A stretch of 37,401 nt of DNA from positions 1 to 37,401 of the forward strand of contig CABMCT010000075.1 in the NCBI GenBank assembly GCA_902384675.1, in the 5' to 3' direction. The DNA is from an uncultured archaeon (GTDB lineage Archaea > EX4484-52 > LFW-46). Shown here piece by piece: positions 25,058 to 33,327 of the stretch. A program made the translations under genes and the position numbers. The notes under the pieces were generated by a model. It ran no database searches. It had not been told where the DNA came from and saw only the letters and a program-made list of their open reading frames with translations. Position 1 is the stretch's first letter. Every line of letters starts with the position of its first letter.

Positions 25058-25108
25058 GCTAAATTTTTGTTAAGCTAACCTATAAATCTTTCTAACCTGA
25101 TAATGCTC

Positions 25109-25675
25109 TTAAGCGCGTTTTATAATAATATCTTCTCCGCTTCTGCAATCCACAATAGCTGAAGGAATGCCGGAAAGCGCTCCGCCGTCAATAACCAAAT
25201 CAACTGCATCAAGCACTTTTTTTGGAATTTCGGATATTGATTTTGCAGGTTTTTCCCCGGATAAATTTGCTGAAGTTGTGACAAAAGGAATGTTTGCTTT
25301 TTCTACAAGCTTTGAAAACGGATGTGCCGGAATGCGGACTCCAAGAGTACCTGAGTTTGCCGTTACATGCTTCAAAAATTCAGGATTTTTTTTCATTAAA
25401 AGAAGCGTATATTTTCCCGGGAGATATTTATCAAGAATTTCGCCTGAAACAATGCAGTGCTCCAGTATCCATTCTTTATTTGGTGCAATAACCGACATCG
25501 GCTTTTTCCTGTTCCTTCCTTTTATTGCAAATATTCGTTCCACAAGTTTTTTATTTTCCGCGCTGCATCCGATGCCATAAACTGTGTCTGTCGGGTAAAT
25601 CATGACTTTGGTTTTCAGAGCTTTAATATCATAAAAATTATCTATGGATATGAGCTTTATAGGAACTTGAACCAT
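25109..25675 (-). CDS. tsaC: L-threonylcarbamoyladenylate synthase (TsaC/Sua5 YrdC domain)
   Basis: TsaC makes threonylcarbamoyl-AMP from Thr, bicarbonate and ATP for t6A37 of tRNAs, with KEOPS doing the transfer. The 188-aa protein is a single YrdC domain with the expected motifs: YPTDTVYGIGC, FAIKGRNRKKPMSVIAP (substrate-binding Lys and Arg), GTLGVRIPAHP and FVTTSANLSGEKPA. It lacks the Sua5 C-terminal domain. Its own TATA-like ATTATTAAAA lies about 25 bp before the ATG, within the 36 bp after the upstream paralogue. This is the copy that looks catalytically competent. Confidence 0.92.
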   Translation of the reverse strand: MVQVPIKLISIDNFYDIKALKTKVMIYPTDTVYGIGCSAENKKLVERIFAIKGRNRKKPMSVIAPNKEWILEHCIVSGEILDKYLPGKYTLLLMKKNPEFLKHVTANSGTLGVRIPAHPFSKLVEKANIPFVTTSANLSGEKPAKSISEIPKKVLDAVDLVIDGGALSGIPSAIVDCRSGEDIIIKRA

Positions 25676-25711
25676 GCATTGTATTTTGCATCAAGGATTT
25701 TAATAATCCCT

Positions 25712-26281
25712 TTACACACGCGCAATAATTGTTTCCACAGTACCTGTGCAATCAACAAGCGTTGATAACTCCCCAGCAAGCTCGCCGTTCTCGACAATCA
25801 AGTCCACGCCCTTTCTGATTTCCTCAGGCACTTCCGACAGTATTTTTGGCGCGGGCCCGCCAAATTTGTTGGCAACTGTAGCGATAAATGGCACCCCGGC
25901 GTCTTCCACTAGTTTTGCAATCCTGGTTGCAGGGATTCGTACACCGATTGTCGGCAATCCTGTTGTTGCAAGATTCAGAAAGTTCGGGTTCTTCTTTTGT
26001 AGAATTAGTGAGTATCTTCCCGGCAAATACCTGTCAAGAAGTTCTTCGGAAACAACACAGTTCTCAAGTATCCAGCCTTTTCCCGGGGCAATAACCGGCA
26101 GGGGCTTTCTTCTTGAAATAATATCTTTTAGCGCAAAAATTCGCTCTACATGAATATCCTCTTCTGCATTGCATCCCAGAGCATACGCCGTATCTGCAGG
26201 ATAAATCATTACTTTGTGCCTTATGGCTTCTAAATCTGCGAAATTTTGCATCCATGCGCGTTTCTTGGGTGGAAGAACCAT
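25712..26281 (-). CDS. Divergent TsaC/YrdC-domain paralogue
   Basis: This 189-aa protein aligns along its full length with the next gene (for example WILENCVVSEELLDRYLPGR against WILEHCIVSGEILDKYLPGK), so the pair arose by tandem duplication. Key positions differ: YPADTAYALGC for YPTDTVYGIGC, LKDIISRRKPLP for IKGRNRKKPMS, and FIATVANKFGG for FVTTSANLSGE, which removes the conserved Ser of the S-x-N motif. It may bind nucleotide or RNA without the normal reaction, or use another substrate. TTTAATATTAAA lies about 30 bp upstream of the ATG at 26281. Confidence 0.85.
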   Translation of the reverse strand: MVLPPKKRAWMQNFADLEAIRHKVMIYPADTAYALGCNAEEDIHVERIFALKDIISRRKPLPVIAPGKGWILENCVVSEELLDRYLPGRYSLILQKKNPNFLNLATTGLPTIGVRIPATRIAKLVEDAGVPFIATVANKFGGPAPKILSEVPEEIRKGVDLIVENGELAGELSTLVDCTGTVETIIARV

Positions 26282-26350
26282 AGATAAGACTGCCCAGCTT
26301 TGACTTTAATATTAAACGAAAAGATAACTAATACTTTCGGCATGCGACGA

Positions 26351-26935
26351 CTAATATTCCTCGCATTTGAGCTGATAATACGCCCCCGGATGGCTGCATG
26401 AGGGGCAAACCTGCGGCGGCTCTTTGCCGAAATGCACGTATCCGCATTCCCTGCAGACCCACCAGACATCCTTGTCTTTTTTGAAAATTGTGCCTGCCTC
26501 AAGTTCTTTTAGAATTTTTGCAAATCTTTCCTTGTGGTGGCTTTCCACAACCGCAATTGCAAGAAACCTTTTTGCAATATCGCCAAGTCCTTCCTCTTCT
26601 GCAACATCGGCAAATTCAGGATACATTTTAGTATGCTCGTAATTTTCCCCGAAAATAGATGCTTTCAGGTTTTCTGCTGTTGTGCCGATGATTGTCGGGA
26701 CCTCTGCCTCGGCTTTTATCGAATCCAGATTTTCTTTTGTTTTCTTTTTCAGTTCGTTGATTAGCCGAAACATCCATGTGGCATGCTCTCTTTCATTGTC
26801 TGCTGTTATCTGGAATATTTCCGCAATCTGCTCGTATCCTTCCTGCTTTGCTGCCTTTGAATAGAAAGTGTACCTGTTTCTTGCCTGGCTTTCGCCGATA
26901 AATGCTTTTGCTAAATTTTGGAGAGTATTTTTCAT
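26351..26935 (-). CDS. rbr: Rubrerythrin
   Basis: Rubrerythrin reduces hydrogen peroxide in the cytosol of anaerobes. The 194-aa protein has the ferritin-like four-helix di-iron domain (residues 1-140) with ligand motifs GESQARNRY, ADNEREHATW and VVESHHKER. A C-terminal rubredoxin-like Fe-Cys4 domain follows (about 155-185) with CRECGYVHFG and CPSC. Length and order are standard. A TATA-like CATTAAAAG lies about 25-30 bp before the ATG, giving a leaderless mRNA. It suggests an anaerobic or microaerobic life with exposure to oxidants. Confidence 0.95.
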   Translation of the reverse strand: MKNTLQNLAKAFIGESQARNRYTFYSKAAKQEGYEQIAEIFQITADNEREHATWMFRLINELKKKTKENLDSIKAEAEVPTIIGTTAENLKASIFGENYEHTKMYPEFADVAEEEGLGDIAKRFLAIAVVESHHKERFAKILKELEAGTIFKKDKDVWWVCRECGYVHFGKEPPQVCPSCSHPGAYYQLKCEEY

Positions 26936-27070
26936 GATAGAGTATTCTTTTTGCGGCTTTTAATGATTGCCTGCTTTCTGGAATACTTGTTCGACGGTCG
27001 ACGACTTGCTGGAATAAAAGCCAAAATAATATATATGCATATATTCGCATTCCATTTAATAGTTGATTGC

Positions 27071-27343
27071 ATGGCTGATAACATAAAAGAAATAAGAACG
27101 AGCATACAGTTCCGCATCCTGGCATCCGAGGATTTGGAAAACATGGAACTGCTCTTTCCCGCTTTTCGCTTTTTTGAGCAGGGAATAATCAATAATGTAA
27201 TAAGCGAAGCAAAAGAATTCTTCAGCGATGGGATATTTGCCAAAGATGGAATGGCCGATAATCTTATTTTTGACAGCGACGCTCCTCTGATAGTGCTTCT
27301 GGGACAGGACAAGCCTGCAACGGTTTACAGGAAGGCGGCGTGA
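27071..27343 (+). CDS. Hypothetical protein, 90 aa
   Basis: The ORF track begins at 26918, but that upstream part overlaps the promoter region of rubrerythrin and reads like non-coding translation. MADNIKEIRTSIQFRIL at 27071 is a more natural start. The protein is soluble and acidic, with a helical centre (EDLENMELLFPAFRFFEQGI) and a strand-rich end (APLIVLLGQDKPATVY). No family is recognised. Upstream is ATATATGCATATAT, a 14-bp palindrome about 35 bp before the ATG, and TTTAATAG nearer to it; either could serve the promoter. It is convergent with the BRO-N gene. Confidence 0.6.
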   Translation: MADNIKEIRTSIQFRILASEDLENMELLFPAFRFFEQGIINNVISEAKEFFSDGIFAKDGMADNLIFDSDAPLIVLLGQDKPATVYRKAA

Positions 27344-27370
27344 TAATTTTTGGGTGCAGCGCCTTCATTT

Positions 27371-28207
27371 TTAGTTCTCCTTATTCTTCAGCCGCTTTAC
27401 ATTTTCGGGTTGCTCCAGAAAATTTTCATTCGTAACAACGCTTTTTCCGGTTTCGATTTCAAGTTTCTTTTTCGCGTCGCCGGCGATTGTTCCGCCCTTG
27501 TTCGCAGCATCTTTGTTTTCGTCAAAGCCTTGCGCATCTTTTGCCCTTGCGATTTCTGTGGTTGCGCGCTCTCCGAGCATTGAAAATATGAGTTCAAGGT
27601 CGTTCATATGGTCGCGCAGATTCTCTTTTTCCAGTCCTTTGACTTGTTTGTATTCGCTCGGTGTCAGGCCAAAAGTTGCCTTTGAAATCTCAGCAGTCAG
27701 AATCGCGAATTCACGGTCGCGTTTTACGCCGCGCTTGTCCCACTCGTTTGTGAGTTCATCTCTTATTGCGATTCCGCGCACTCTCTTTTCAATCCAGTCG
27801 TCAGAATAACCCTTTGCTTTGTAAATATCGCGCATCCGTTTCATTGCGATTTCCGGGTTTTCTATCTCCTGAACGCGCTCGTAGCCCACTTTGGCGAGCC
27901 ATTGCTTGAAGGGTTCTGCACGTAACGATGGAATCGATTGTATTATCCTGAACGCTCCTTGGGTGTTTACGCAATTTATCTTCTGTTTCCCACCTGTAGT
28001 ATCTATCTCAAGGGTAAGTACAATTTGTACCCACCCTTCGGCCAATGGGGTATCCCTTTGTTTCATCTTCTGGATATACTGTTTAGGGTCCCGAGAATCC
28101 GTTAAAGCGGAAATAATATCCTCCAGCACGAACCACCATTCGTTGTTGTGCCATGTTCGCCTGATTTTCTTTCCCTGAAACACCACCAAAGCATCCTCTG
28201 CATCCAT
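27371..28207 (-). CDS. BRO-N domain protein (phage antirepressor / DinD-like)
   Basis: The first 110 residues form a BRO N-terminal domain: VVFQGKKIRRTWHNNEWWFVLEDI, then DPKQYIQKMKQRD and NTQGAFRIIQSIPSLRAEPFKQWL. The rest (about 120-278) is helical and charged (RRMRDIYKAKGYSDDWIEKR-like, then a Lys-rich tail) and matches the type often annotated as DNA-damage-inducible or antirepressor protein. BRO-N domains bind DNA and are spread by viruses and mobile elements, so acquisition by transfer is plausible. No integrase or other phage gene is seen. A TATA-like AATATAAA is about 25 bp before the ATG. Confidence 0.85.
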   Translation of the reverse strand: MDAEDALVVFQGKKIRRTWHNNEWWFVLEDIISALTDSRDPKQYIQKMKQRDTPLAEGWVQIVLTLEIDTTGGKQKINCVNTQGAFRIIQSIPSLRAEPFKQWLAKVGYERVQEIENPEIAMKRMRDIYKAKGYSDDWIEKRVRGIAIRDELTNEWDKRGVKRDREFAILTAEISKATFGLTPSEYKQVKGLEKENLRDHMNDLELIFSMLGERATTEIARAKDAQGFDENKDAANKGGTIAGDAKKKLEIETGKSVVTNENFLEQPENVKRLKNKEN

Positions 28208-28267
28208 GCATCATCTAAGAAGAAGGGCGTTTATATTGCTAACTGGTGGAGGTTGCCGATATGATGA

Positions 28268-28948
28268 TTATTTAGGACTCAGTTTCTTAAAGCATTTTAG
28301 GCAGAATGGTTTTTTGATTGTTGCGTTGTGCTTAGCTCCGCAAGAATGGCAGAACTTTTCTTCGTAATCATCGTTGCCATATTTCTTCCATTCATTATAG
28401 CAATCAATGCATAATGGTTTTTCCTGATTTAGTTTTATGTCTGCGCCGCAACGAATGCAGAACCCAGTTTTTGAATTTTTGTTTGACTCTTCTTTTGACG
28501 CGTGTTTTTCAACAGAAACTTTAATTTTGTCGTTAATTCTGATAAGTCTTTTTGCTTCCCTATCAACATCTGCATACAACGCAGCATCTTCTTCTTTTGA
28601 AATATAAATACCCATTTCGTTATTGGTTCTTTGGGAGAATTCAAAAAGATTCATTGACGTAACTAATGCTTCTTTTTCATTCAAGTAGCACTTAGCATGA
28701 AGATTTTTACAGAAACTTGTTTTGACAAATTCCAAGGATTTAAGCCAGTTACGCTGTTCTGGCTGAAGCTCATTTTTTCCATAAACGAGACGAACGTCGA
28801 TTTTTAATCTGTTTTTGTCTTCAAGCAATTCTTTGATTCTGTCGCTGATTTTTATATATGGGCTTATCAGAATTAATTTGTCACCCGCATTTTTGATTAT
28901 CTGCTCTAAGTGATATGAAACGCCAGTTGTGTCTAAAAACTTTGCCAT
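28268..28948 (-). CDS. Phospholipase D-like protein with two zinc ribbons
   Basis: The N-terminal domain (1-140) is of PLD-like fold with one HKD-type motif, NLHAKCYLNEKEALVTSMN (His and Lys kept, the Asp position changed), preceded by LILISPYIKISDRI. Two Cys4 zinc ribbons follow (CIRCGADI with CIDC, and CHSCGAKH with CLKC; about 160-220). A single HKD motif suggests action as a dimer, on nucleic acid or as a nuclease-like protein; the substrate is unknown. It starts 21 bp after top6A with GAGG upstream, so it is probably in the same operon. Confidence 0.8.
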   Translation of the reverse strand: MAKFLDTTGVSYHLEQIIKNAGDKLILISPYIKISDRIKELLEDKNRLKIDVRLVYGKNELQPEQRNWLKSLEFVKTSFCKNLHAKCYLNEKEALVTSMNLFEFSQRTNNEMGIYISKEEDAALYADVDREAKRLIRINDKIKVSVEKHASKEESNKNSKTGFCIRCGADIKLNQEKPLCIDCYNEWKKYGNDDYEEKFCHSCGAKHNATIKKPFCLKCFKKLSPK

Positions 28949-28969
28949 CTTTAGCGCCTCAGTAACTTA

Positions 28970-30079
28970 TTACTCCAGCCATTCCTTCTTCGCAATCTTC
29001 TCAGGGAGATAAACGTCTGTGACAAAAGAAATTCCTTTCTTGCTTAGCGCTTCCAGCTCAAGCTTTACGCCTTTCTCAAGCATGTATCTCAGTTCTTTTT
29101 GCCATGCAGGCTTCTGGAACCACGGGTAGCCGAGAATCTGGTTCGCCCTCTTTTTGTCCTCTTCATTCAGCTTGATTGTCACATCCTTTGGCAGCTGATA
29201 TCGTTCCTGGTCATAAGACGACAAGCCGATAAACTTTGCTGTCGGTATCGCCATTCTCTTGCTTTCGTACGCCAGGTTGATGCTGCCCTGCTTTATGACA
29301 GAATAAATGTAGAGTCCCCACGGGTCGTTATCCACAAACACGTATATCGGGATTTTCAGCTCGTTCTCGAATCGCCACAATAATCTCCTGACGCCTCGCG
29401 GCGGAACACCCTGGCCGTGTATCAGTATGCAGTTGTGCTTTTTCCAGAATTTGTCCTCGTTTAACCTGCGCCATACTGCGTCTTTTTCAACCATTAGTAC
29501 GAACTTTGCCTCGGAATCCTTGAACTGGATAATGGATTTCTCGACAATTGAGGGAATGCTCCAGCCTCCTGAGCCGAGTTTTCTGCAGTCGATTGTATCT
29601 CCTGAATCTACAAGCGTGATATTTCCGACTAAAGAGCCTCTGTTGCTTGCGAACAGGTGCAGCTCTTCTCTTAAAGTATCAATAGTGACTTCCAGGTCTT
29701 CGATAATCGGGTCTGATTCCTCCTGCTCATCAAAAGTATTTTCCTGTGTGTTGCCGATGCTGTGCTTTGTCATGTAAAAAAGGTCTCTGATTGATGTGGT
29801 TTTTCCTGTTTTAATCAGGTCCTTGCAGGCTGACGCAATAAGCATTGTCTGCATAAATCGCTTTGCCTGCCCCAGGTTAAGATAGCTTCTTTTCTGCACT
29901 GCATTCCCTATTTTAATCAGGCGCTCTTTTTCATCATAATGGACATTTGAAAGAGTACGAAGCGGTATCTGGATTTCGGGATTCTTTCCTGCCTCTATTT
30001 CTTTAAGCGCATTCCTGCCTACATTCTCAATCTTCTCGATTACTGCCTTGTCAATACTTTCTTTTTCTGCACTTGCCAT
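28970..30079 (-). CDS. top6A: DNA topoisomerase VI subunit A
   Basis: This is the DNA-cleaving subunit of the type IIB topoisomerase that relaxes and decatenates DNA with ATP. The winged-helix 5Y-CAP part carries the catalytic Tyr in SIRDLFYMTKHSIG (about residue 102), and the Toprim part has MVEKDAVW and DNDPWG for Mg2+ binding. The C-terminal end is complete. The track starts at a GTG (30088), but that GTG belongs to a GTGAT ribosome site before the ATG at 30079, giving 369 aa. It is separated from top6B by a decayed gene, an unusual interruption, since the two are normally adjacent. Confidence 0.96.
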   Translation of the reverse strand: MASAEKESIDKAVIEKIENVGRNALKEIEAGKNPEIQIPLRTLSNVHYDEKERLIKIGNAVQKRSYLNLGQAKRFMQTMLIASACKDLIKTGKTTSIRDLFYMTKHSIGNTQENTFDEQEESDPIIEDLEVTIDTLREELHLFASNRGSLVGNITLVDSGDTIDCRKLGSGGWSIPSIVEKSIIQFKDSEAKFVLMVEKDAVWRRLNEDKFWKKHNCILIHGQGVPPRGVRRLLWRFENELKIPIYVFVDNDPWGLYIYSVIKQGSINLAYESKRMAIPTAKFIGLSSYDQERYQLPKDVTIKLNEEDKKRANQILGYPWFQKPAWQKELRYMLEKGVKLELEALSKKGISFVTDVYLPEKIAKKEWLE

Positions 30080-30114
30080 AATAATCACTTTAAATCACAG
30101 TCGACGTTATTATT

Positions 30115-30700
30115 TTATAATTTCCGCCGCAAAATTTCGTTATATTGTTGCACACTTGCTGGAGTGCATTTTCCAACGTTTTCGATGAGATATTTTTGTT
30201 CCCCTGAACATAAATCAAGCCTGCAAATTATTTTTTCGTCATCTATTGCCGCGTTCGCCTGTATTAACTTTTTCCGGAATATTAGCTCCCAACGGAGTGT
30301 ATTTTTCGTCTCCGCGCGTTATCTTAAAATAAACGTTTCCTTTGATTTTGTCCAAATCATGCGCTCCTGTTGAAATGCAAGTCTCTGCAGATACGATGTT
30401 GTAGCTATCAACCACAGTATTTATATTCGGCAGCCGGTTGCTTTTTTTCGCAAGCTCAATAAGCCATTGCGCAGGCGCTTTCGGCTCTTTTATTCCGCAT
30501 TCGCGCTGCAGCCGATTATACTCTTACAATATCGGATTATTTAAATCATGTTTTTTAATGAACGGCATTTTTTCTTTTTTATAGCGCTCCAGCGCTTCGT
30601 TTTTATTTGAAATATTCGTTCCTGCAAATGAAGCCATGACGACGTCTATGCCCATCTTCGATACGTCTTTTGAAACAAAAAGATTTATTTCGCGAGGCAA
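30115..30700 (-). pseudogene. Decayed B3/B4-domain protein gene (solo PheRS-beta-like B3/4 domain)
   Basis: Translating past the 65-aa ORF of the track gives a continuous protein: FVSKDVSKMGIDVVMASFAG, ISNKNEALERYKKEKMPFIKKH, then TAA (30524-30526). The same frame goes on with EYNRLQRECGIKEPKAPAQW, VVDSYNIVSAETCISTGAHD and GDEKYTPLGANIP. After GE a frameshift moves the reading to AAIDDEKIICRLD, CSGEQKYLIENVGK and a stop at 30115. The VDSYNIVSAET-GAHDLDKI-RLD pattern is that of B3/B4 domains, which in PheRS edit mischarged tRNA. A TTG at 30700 with GGAG upstream and a TATA box 26 bp away is the likely original start. One stop plus one frameshift argues for a dead gene. Confidence 0.8.
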
Positions 30701-30747
30701 TGATTCTCCTATGAAATTCACCTATAAATCCTCTTCACTCGTCGTCT

Positions 30748-30787
30748 CTTTAAGAAATTTCAATGCAATAAGCACAATCCCTTAAAG
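30748..30787. repeat. Stop-codon repeat, copy 3 (after top6B)
   Basis: CTTTAAG and CTTAAAG enclose 26 bases containing TTTCAATGCA and GCACAATCC. The right arm contains the TAA stop of top6B. The loop matches copy 2 (32681-32721) closely, while the last stem base pair is changed on both sides (C-G to G-C). A GACGACGA-type stretch on the minus strand follows in both copies. Confidence 0.7.
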
Positions 30788-32440
30788 ATCCTCCTCTTCA
30801 CCCGCGTCTCTTTGCGCGTATTCTTTTCTTCTCTTTGTGTCCGCGCTTTCCTCTTCCTCGGATACTTCTTCTTTTTTCTCTTCTTCCTCGTCGACTACAA
30901 GGCCTTTGTTATCCAGCAGCTTCTGCATCGAGACCTGGATTTCTGCAACAGGCTTTCCTGTCAAATTTGAAACAGATGCTACCAGGTCCTCTGCATATCT
31001 CTGGAAAATGCTTGCCTTCTCGCGAAGCATGTGCTCGCGATGCCTTGCTGAAAGGAACATGCCGAGTTTCCTGCCCGCCTCCTGTATTGCAAGCTTTATT
31101 TCCTTGATAATCTCGGGATAGCTTGCTATTGCTTCTTTTCCTTCCGAAGTATAAGGCACCCAGACAGATGCAAGGTGCACTGAAACTGCAACAGGCCCTG
31201 ACGGAAGCCCGCCGTTGCTCTGGTTGAGCCCATACCTTTTCCAGTCGGTCTGAAGTATCGCCTTTGTTACTGCGCATGCAGACTGGTCGTAAAGCAGGGG
31301 CATCTTGTTTGCAAAGCGGTATATCTGTATTGCGCCTTCGCTCTCGAGCTTTCCGCCGTATGCGATTCCTACTTCAATCTGGAACGGCCTGCCCGAATAA
31401 ACCGAAGGCGGCCTTGTAATAGCTGCAACAAATTCCGGCTGGACCTCTTTTTTAAGGCCTTTTTCAACCGATTCCTGTCCAACAGGCGAAAGACAATCAG
31501 TGGGCGGGTTCTGCAATTTTGCCTTCTGCATTGCATCAAGAAGCTTCTCTGCCTCATCGCGCGTTACTGTTGTAGGATTTACTTTCGGGTCTATACCCGC
31601 TACGTCGCAGATTTCTCCTGCCTTTGTGCCTCCCACTCTTGAAAATTCGTTTGTAAGGAAGCTGCGCAGGTTTCTTGCAGGTGTGTTTTTGAGCATTCTT
31701 ATAAGTATCCCGAGCTCTATGCCTTCCGGGTGCGGCTGTATCTCTTTTGCTTCTGGCGGCAGCTTATCAACAGCTCTTGTGAACTCGAATTTTTCGCCAT
31801 CAGGGTCCAGGAATATAAGCGTGCAGTACGGGTTCAGTATCGCGGTCTCGAGCAGGTATTCAAGCACTGACTGTTTGCCTCGCGTGTATTTTCCCTTGAT
31901 TTCCATTTCTATCCTTGTGCCGTGGCCTTCGCCTGTTACAGAAGCTTCTGACACTATTTCAGGCTCGTTTTTCTGCGTATTCAGGTGAAGCTCAAAAATA
32001 TGAGTAAAGCCGTCGCTTGGCCTTGAATAAACCTTGGTAGGCCTCCCCGTGGTCAGCTGCGCATAAAGCACTGCCGCCGAAATCCCGATTCCCTGCTGTC
32101 CCCTGCTCTGCTTGAGCCTGTGGAATTTGGAGCCGTAAAGCAGTTTTCCGAATATTCTTGGTATGTTCTTTTTTACAATCCCGGGCCCGTTGTCCTCGAT
32201 AATAAGCTTGAATCTGTCGCCTGTCTCCCCGACGCGCTTTATTTCCACGTAAATCGTTGGCAGGATACGCGCCTCCTCGCATGCGTCAAGTGAGTTGTCA
32301 ACTGCTTCTTTAATGCATGTCAGAAGCGATTTCTGCAGGTTCTCGTACCCCAGAAGGTGCTTGTTCTTCTCGAAGAATTCGGCAACCGATACTTCTTTTG
32401 CAGCTGCCATTTTCTCGGCAGTCAGTTCTTTTTCAACCAT
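30782..32440 (-). CDS. top6B: DNA topoisomerase VI subunit B
   Basis: This is the ATPase subunit (552 aa). The GHKL fold has the N box [11 protein letters not shown] (about residue 45), DNGPGI (about 85) and the ATP lid [15 protein letters not shown] (about 112-126). The helix-two-turns-helix region and the transducer domain follow (about 230-470). The C-terminal 40 residues are a Glu/Lys-rich tail ([12 protein letters not shown]). The ATG at 32440 has GGGAATGAT upstream and a TTTTTAAT TATA-like box about 30 bp away. A copy of the stop-codon repeat overlaps its end, then comes the decayed B3/B4 gene and top6A. Confidence 0.96.
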   Translation of the reverse strand: MVEKELTAEKMAAAKEVSVAEFFEKNKHLLGYENLQKSLLTCIKEAVDNSLDACEEARILPTIYVEIKRVGETGDRFKLIIEDNGPGIVKKNIPRIFGKLLYGSKFHRLKQSRGQQGIGISAAVLYAQLTTGRPTKVYSRPSDGFTHIFELHLNTQKNEPEIVSEASVTGEGHGTRIEMEIKGKYTRGKQSVLEYLLETAILNPYCTLIFLDPDGEKFEFTRAVDKLPPEAKEIQPHPEGIELGILIRMLKNTPARNLRSFLTNEFSRVGGTKAGEICDVAGIDPKVNPTTVTRDEAEKLLDAMQKAKLQNPPTDCLSPVGQESVEKGLKKEVQPEFVAAITRPPSVYSGRPFQIEVGIAYGGKLESEGAIQIYRFANKMPLLYDQSACAVTKAILQTDWKRYGLNQSNGGLPSGPVAVSVHLASVWVPYTSEGKEAIASYPEIIKEIKLAIQEAGRKLGMFLSARHREHMLREKASIFQRYAEDLVASVSNLTGKPVAEIQVSMQKLLDNKGLVVDEEEEKKEEVSEEEESADTKRRKEYAQRDAGEEEDL

Positions 32441-32680
32441 TTTTAATCATTCCCCTACTTCATTGGATTAAAAAGCCTCAAGTAAAACGAGAGGATTATT
32501 TTCACCAAAAACCTAATTTTGTTAGTATATGAAAAATATAAATATGTCAAGCAGTACAAGTATTTAAATATGTTGTTTATCTACTCAATAATATATAACT
32601 CTTTGTACATATTATAGTATCTGAAACTATTTAAGCTTGTTTTCAGTATCCTGCGCCTCTAAAATGCTTCGTCGTCGTCA
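32441..32680. other. A/T-rich spacer upstream of top6B
   Basis: This gap holds the top6B promoter and then about 130 bp of A/T-rich sequence with several TATA-like words (ATATAAATATG, AATATATAAC, TATTTAAATA). No ORF, tRNA-like fold or repeated origin box could be recognised. It ends at the stop-codon repeats 2 and 1 that follow the KH gene. Confidence 0.6.
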
Positions 32681-32721
32681 CTTTAACAGATTTCAATGCA
32701 CCTGCGCACAACCCGTTAAAG
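32681..32721. repeat. Stop-codon repeat, copy 2
   Basis: CTTTAAC and GTTAAAG enclose 27 bases containing TTTCAATGCA and GCACAACCC. It lies between genes, 55 bp after the KH gene stop. On the minus strand it is preceded by GAGGAG, much like the Glu-codon-rich end of top6B before copy 3, and contains a TAA at the equivalent place. Confidence 0.7.
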
Positions 32722-32740
32722 CTCCTCCTTATCGTCATCG

Positions 32741-32782
32741 TTTTAACGGAACTCAAGTACTGAATCCACAAATTCGTTAAAA
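32741..32782. repeat. Stop-codon repeat, copy 1 (at the KH gene stop)
   Basis: TTTTAACG and CGTTAAAA are perfect complements around 26 bases (with TCAAGTACTGAATCCACAA in the loop). The right arm contains the TAA stop codon of the KH gene. The loop is less similar to copies 2 and 3, but length, position and stem type agree. Confidence 0.6.
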
Positions 32783-33301
32783 CCATTCCTCTTTCTCTTT
32801 TTGTTTCCTGAGGAAAATATATGAAGTTACATGTGTTTTTCCGGAGAGCAGGAGCTCTATTGCATTCCGGGCATTTTTGACGTTTTCCGGGGCGCCGATT
32901 ATTGCAACAGTTTTTCCGTATATCGAAATACTTGTCTTTGTCAGCTCTTCTATATTCGCACGTGCTTTGCCCCGCGTTCCGATAAGCCTGGATTTGTAGC
33001 GCTCCATTGATTTTTCGCTGATTCCGTAATCAGGAAGGCTAAGTATTTCAAGCACATTTTCCTCGCTTTTTAGAAGCATTGCATGCTCAGGTGAAAAACC
33101 GCGCGCTATCGCCATTACCGCTTCCCGCCCGCGAAGAGCATTCGCAGTGTCTTTTGCAATTATTTCGATATCGCCCTCTGAAGAAACCCGGAGCCTGCAT
33201 TTGAATTCCTTTTCAATCTTCTTCTTTGTAGCGCCGCCTGTTCCTATAAGCACTGCTACGCGGTTTTCAGGAATCTTGAGGGTTATTGGCGCGGTTTGCA
33301 T
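32777..33301 (-). CDS. KH-domain RNA-binding protein (archaeal Dim2/Krr1-like)
   Basis: Two KH domains are visible: IPENRVAVLIGTGGATKKKIE with the GxxG loop GTGG (about residues 10-75), and KSRLIGTRGKARANIEELT with GTRG (about 100-160). A short basic tail ends in EKEEWF. This is the universal archaeal KH protein related to eukaryotic Pno1/Dim2, which acts in small-subunit rRNA maturation. The track starts at 33316, but the ATG at 33301 (MQTAPITLKIPENR) is at the right distance (about 30 bp) from the TTTTAAAA box and fits the family N-terminus, giving 174 aa. Confidence 0.9.
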   Translation of the reverse strand: MQTAPITLKIPENRVAVLIGTGGATKKKIEKEFKCRLRVSSEGDIEIIAKDTANALRGREAVMAIARGFSPEHAMLLKSEENVLEILSLPDYGISEKSMERYKSRLIGTRGKARANIEELTKTSISIYGKTVAIIGAPENVKNARNAIELLLSGKTHVTSYIFLRKQKEKEEWF

Positions 33302-33327
33302 AATTACGAAGTACATTTCGCGCGGAA

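Noticed and set aside
27028-27041. ATATATGCATATAT palindrome as an operator
   Set aside because: It is plain alternating A/T sequence near a promoter. A similar word occurs before sufS, but low complexity makes this weak.
26918-27070. N-terminal 51 residues of the 141-aa ORF
   Set aside because: They overlap the rubrerythrin start and promoter and read like translated spacer; MADNIKEIR at 27071 is a natural start.
30164-30373. 69-aa plus-strand ORF
   Set aside because: It is the antisense of the B3/B4 pseudogene, which has clear family words on the minus strand.
32515-32645. Replication origin in the A/T-rich spacer
   Set aside because: No repeated origin-recognition boxes and no cdc6/orc1 gene are visible; A/T richness alone is not enough.
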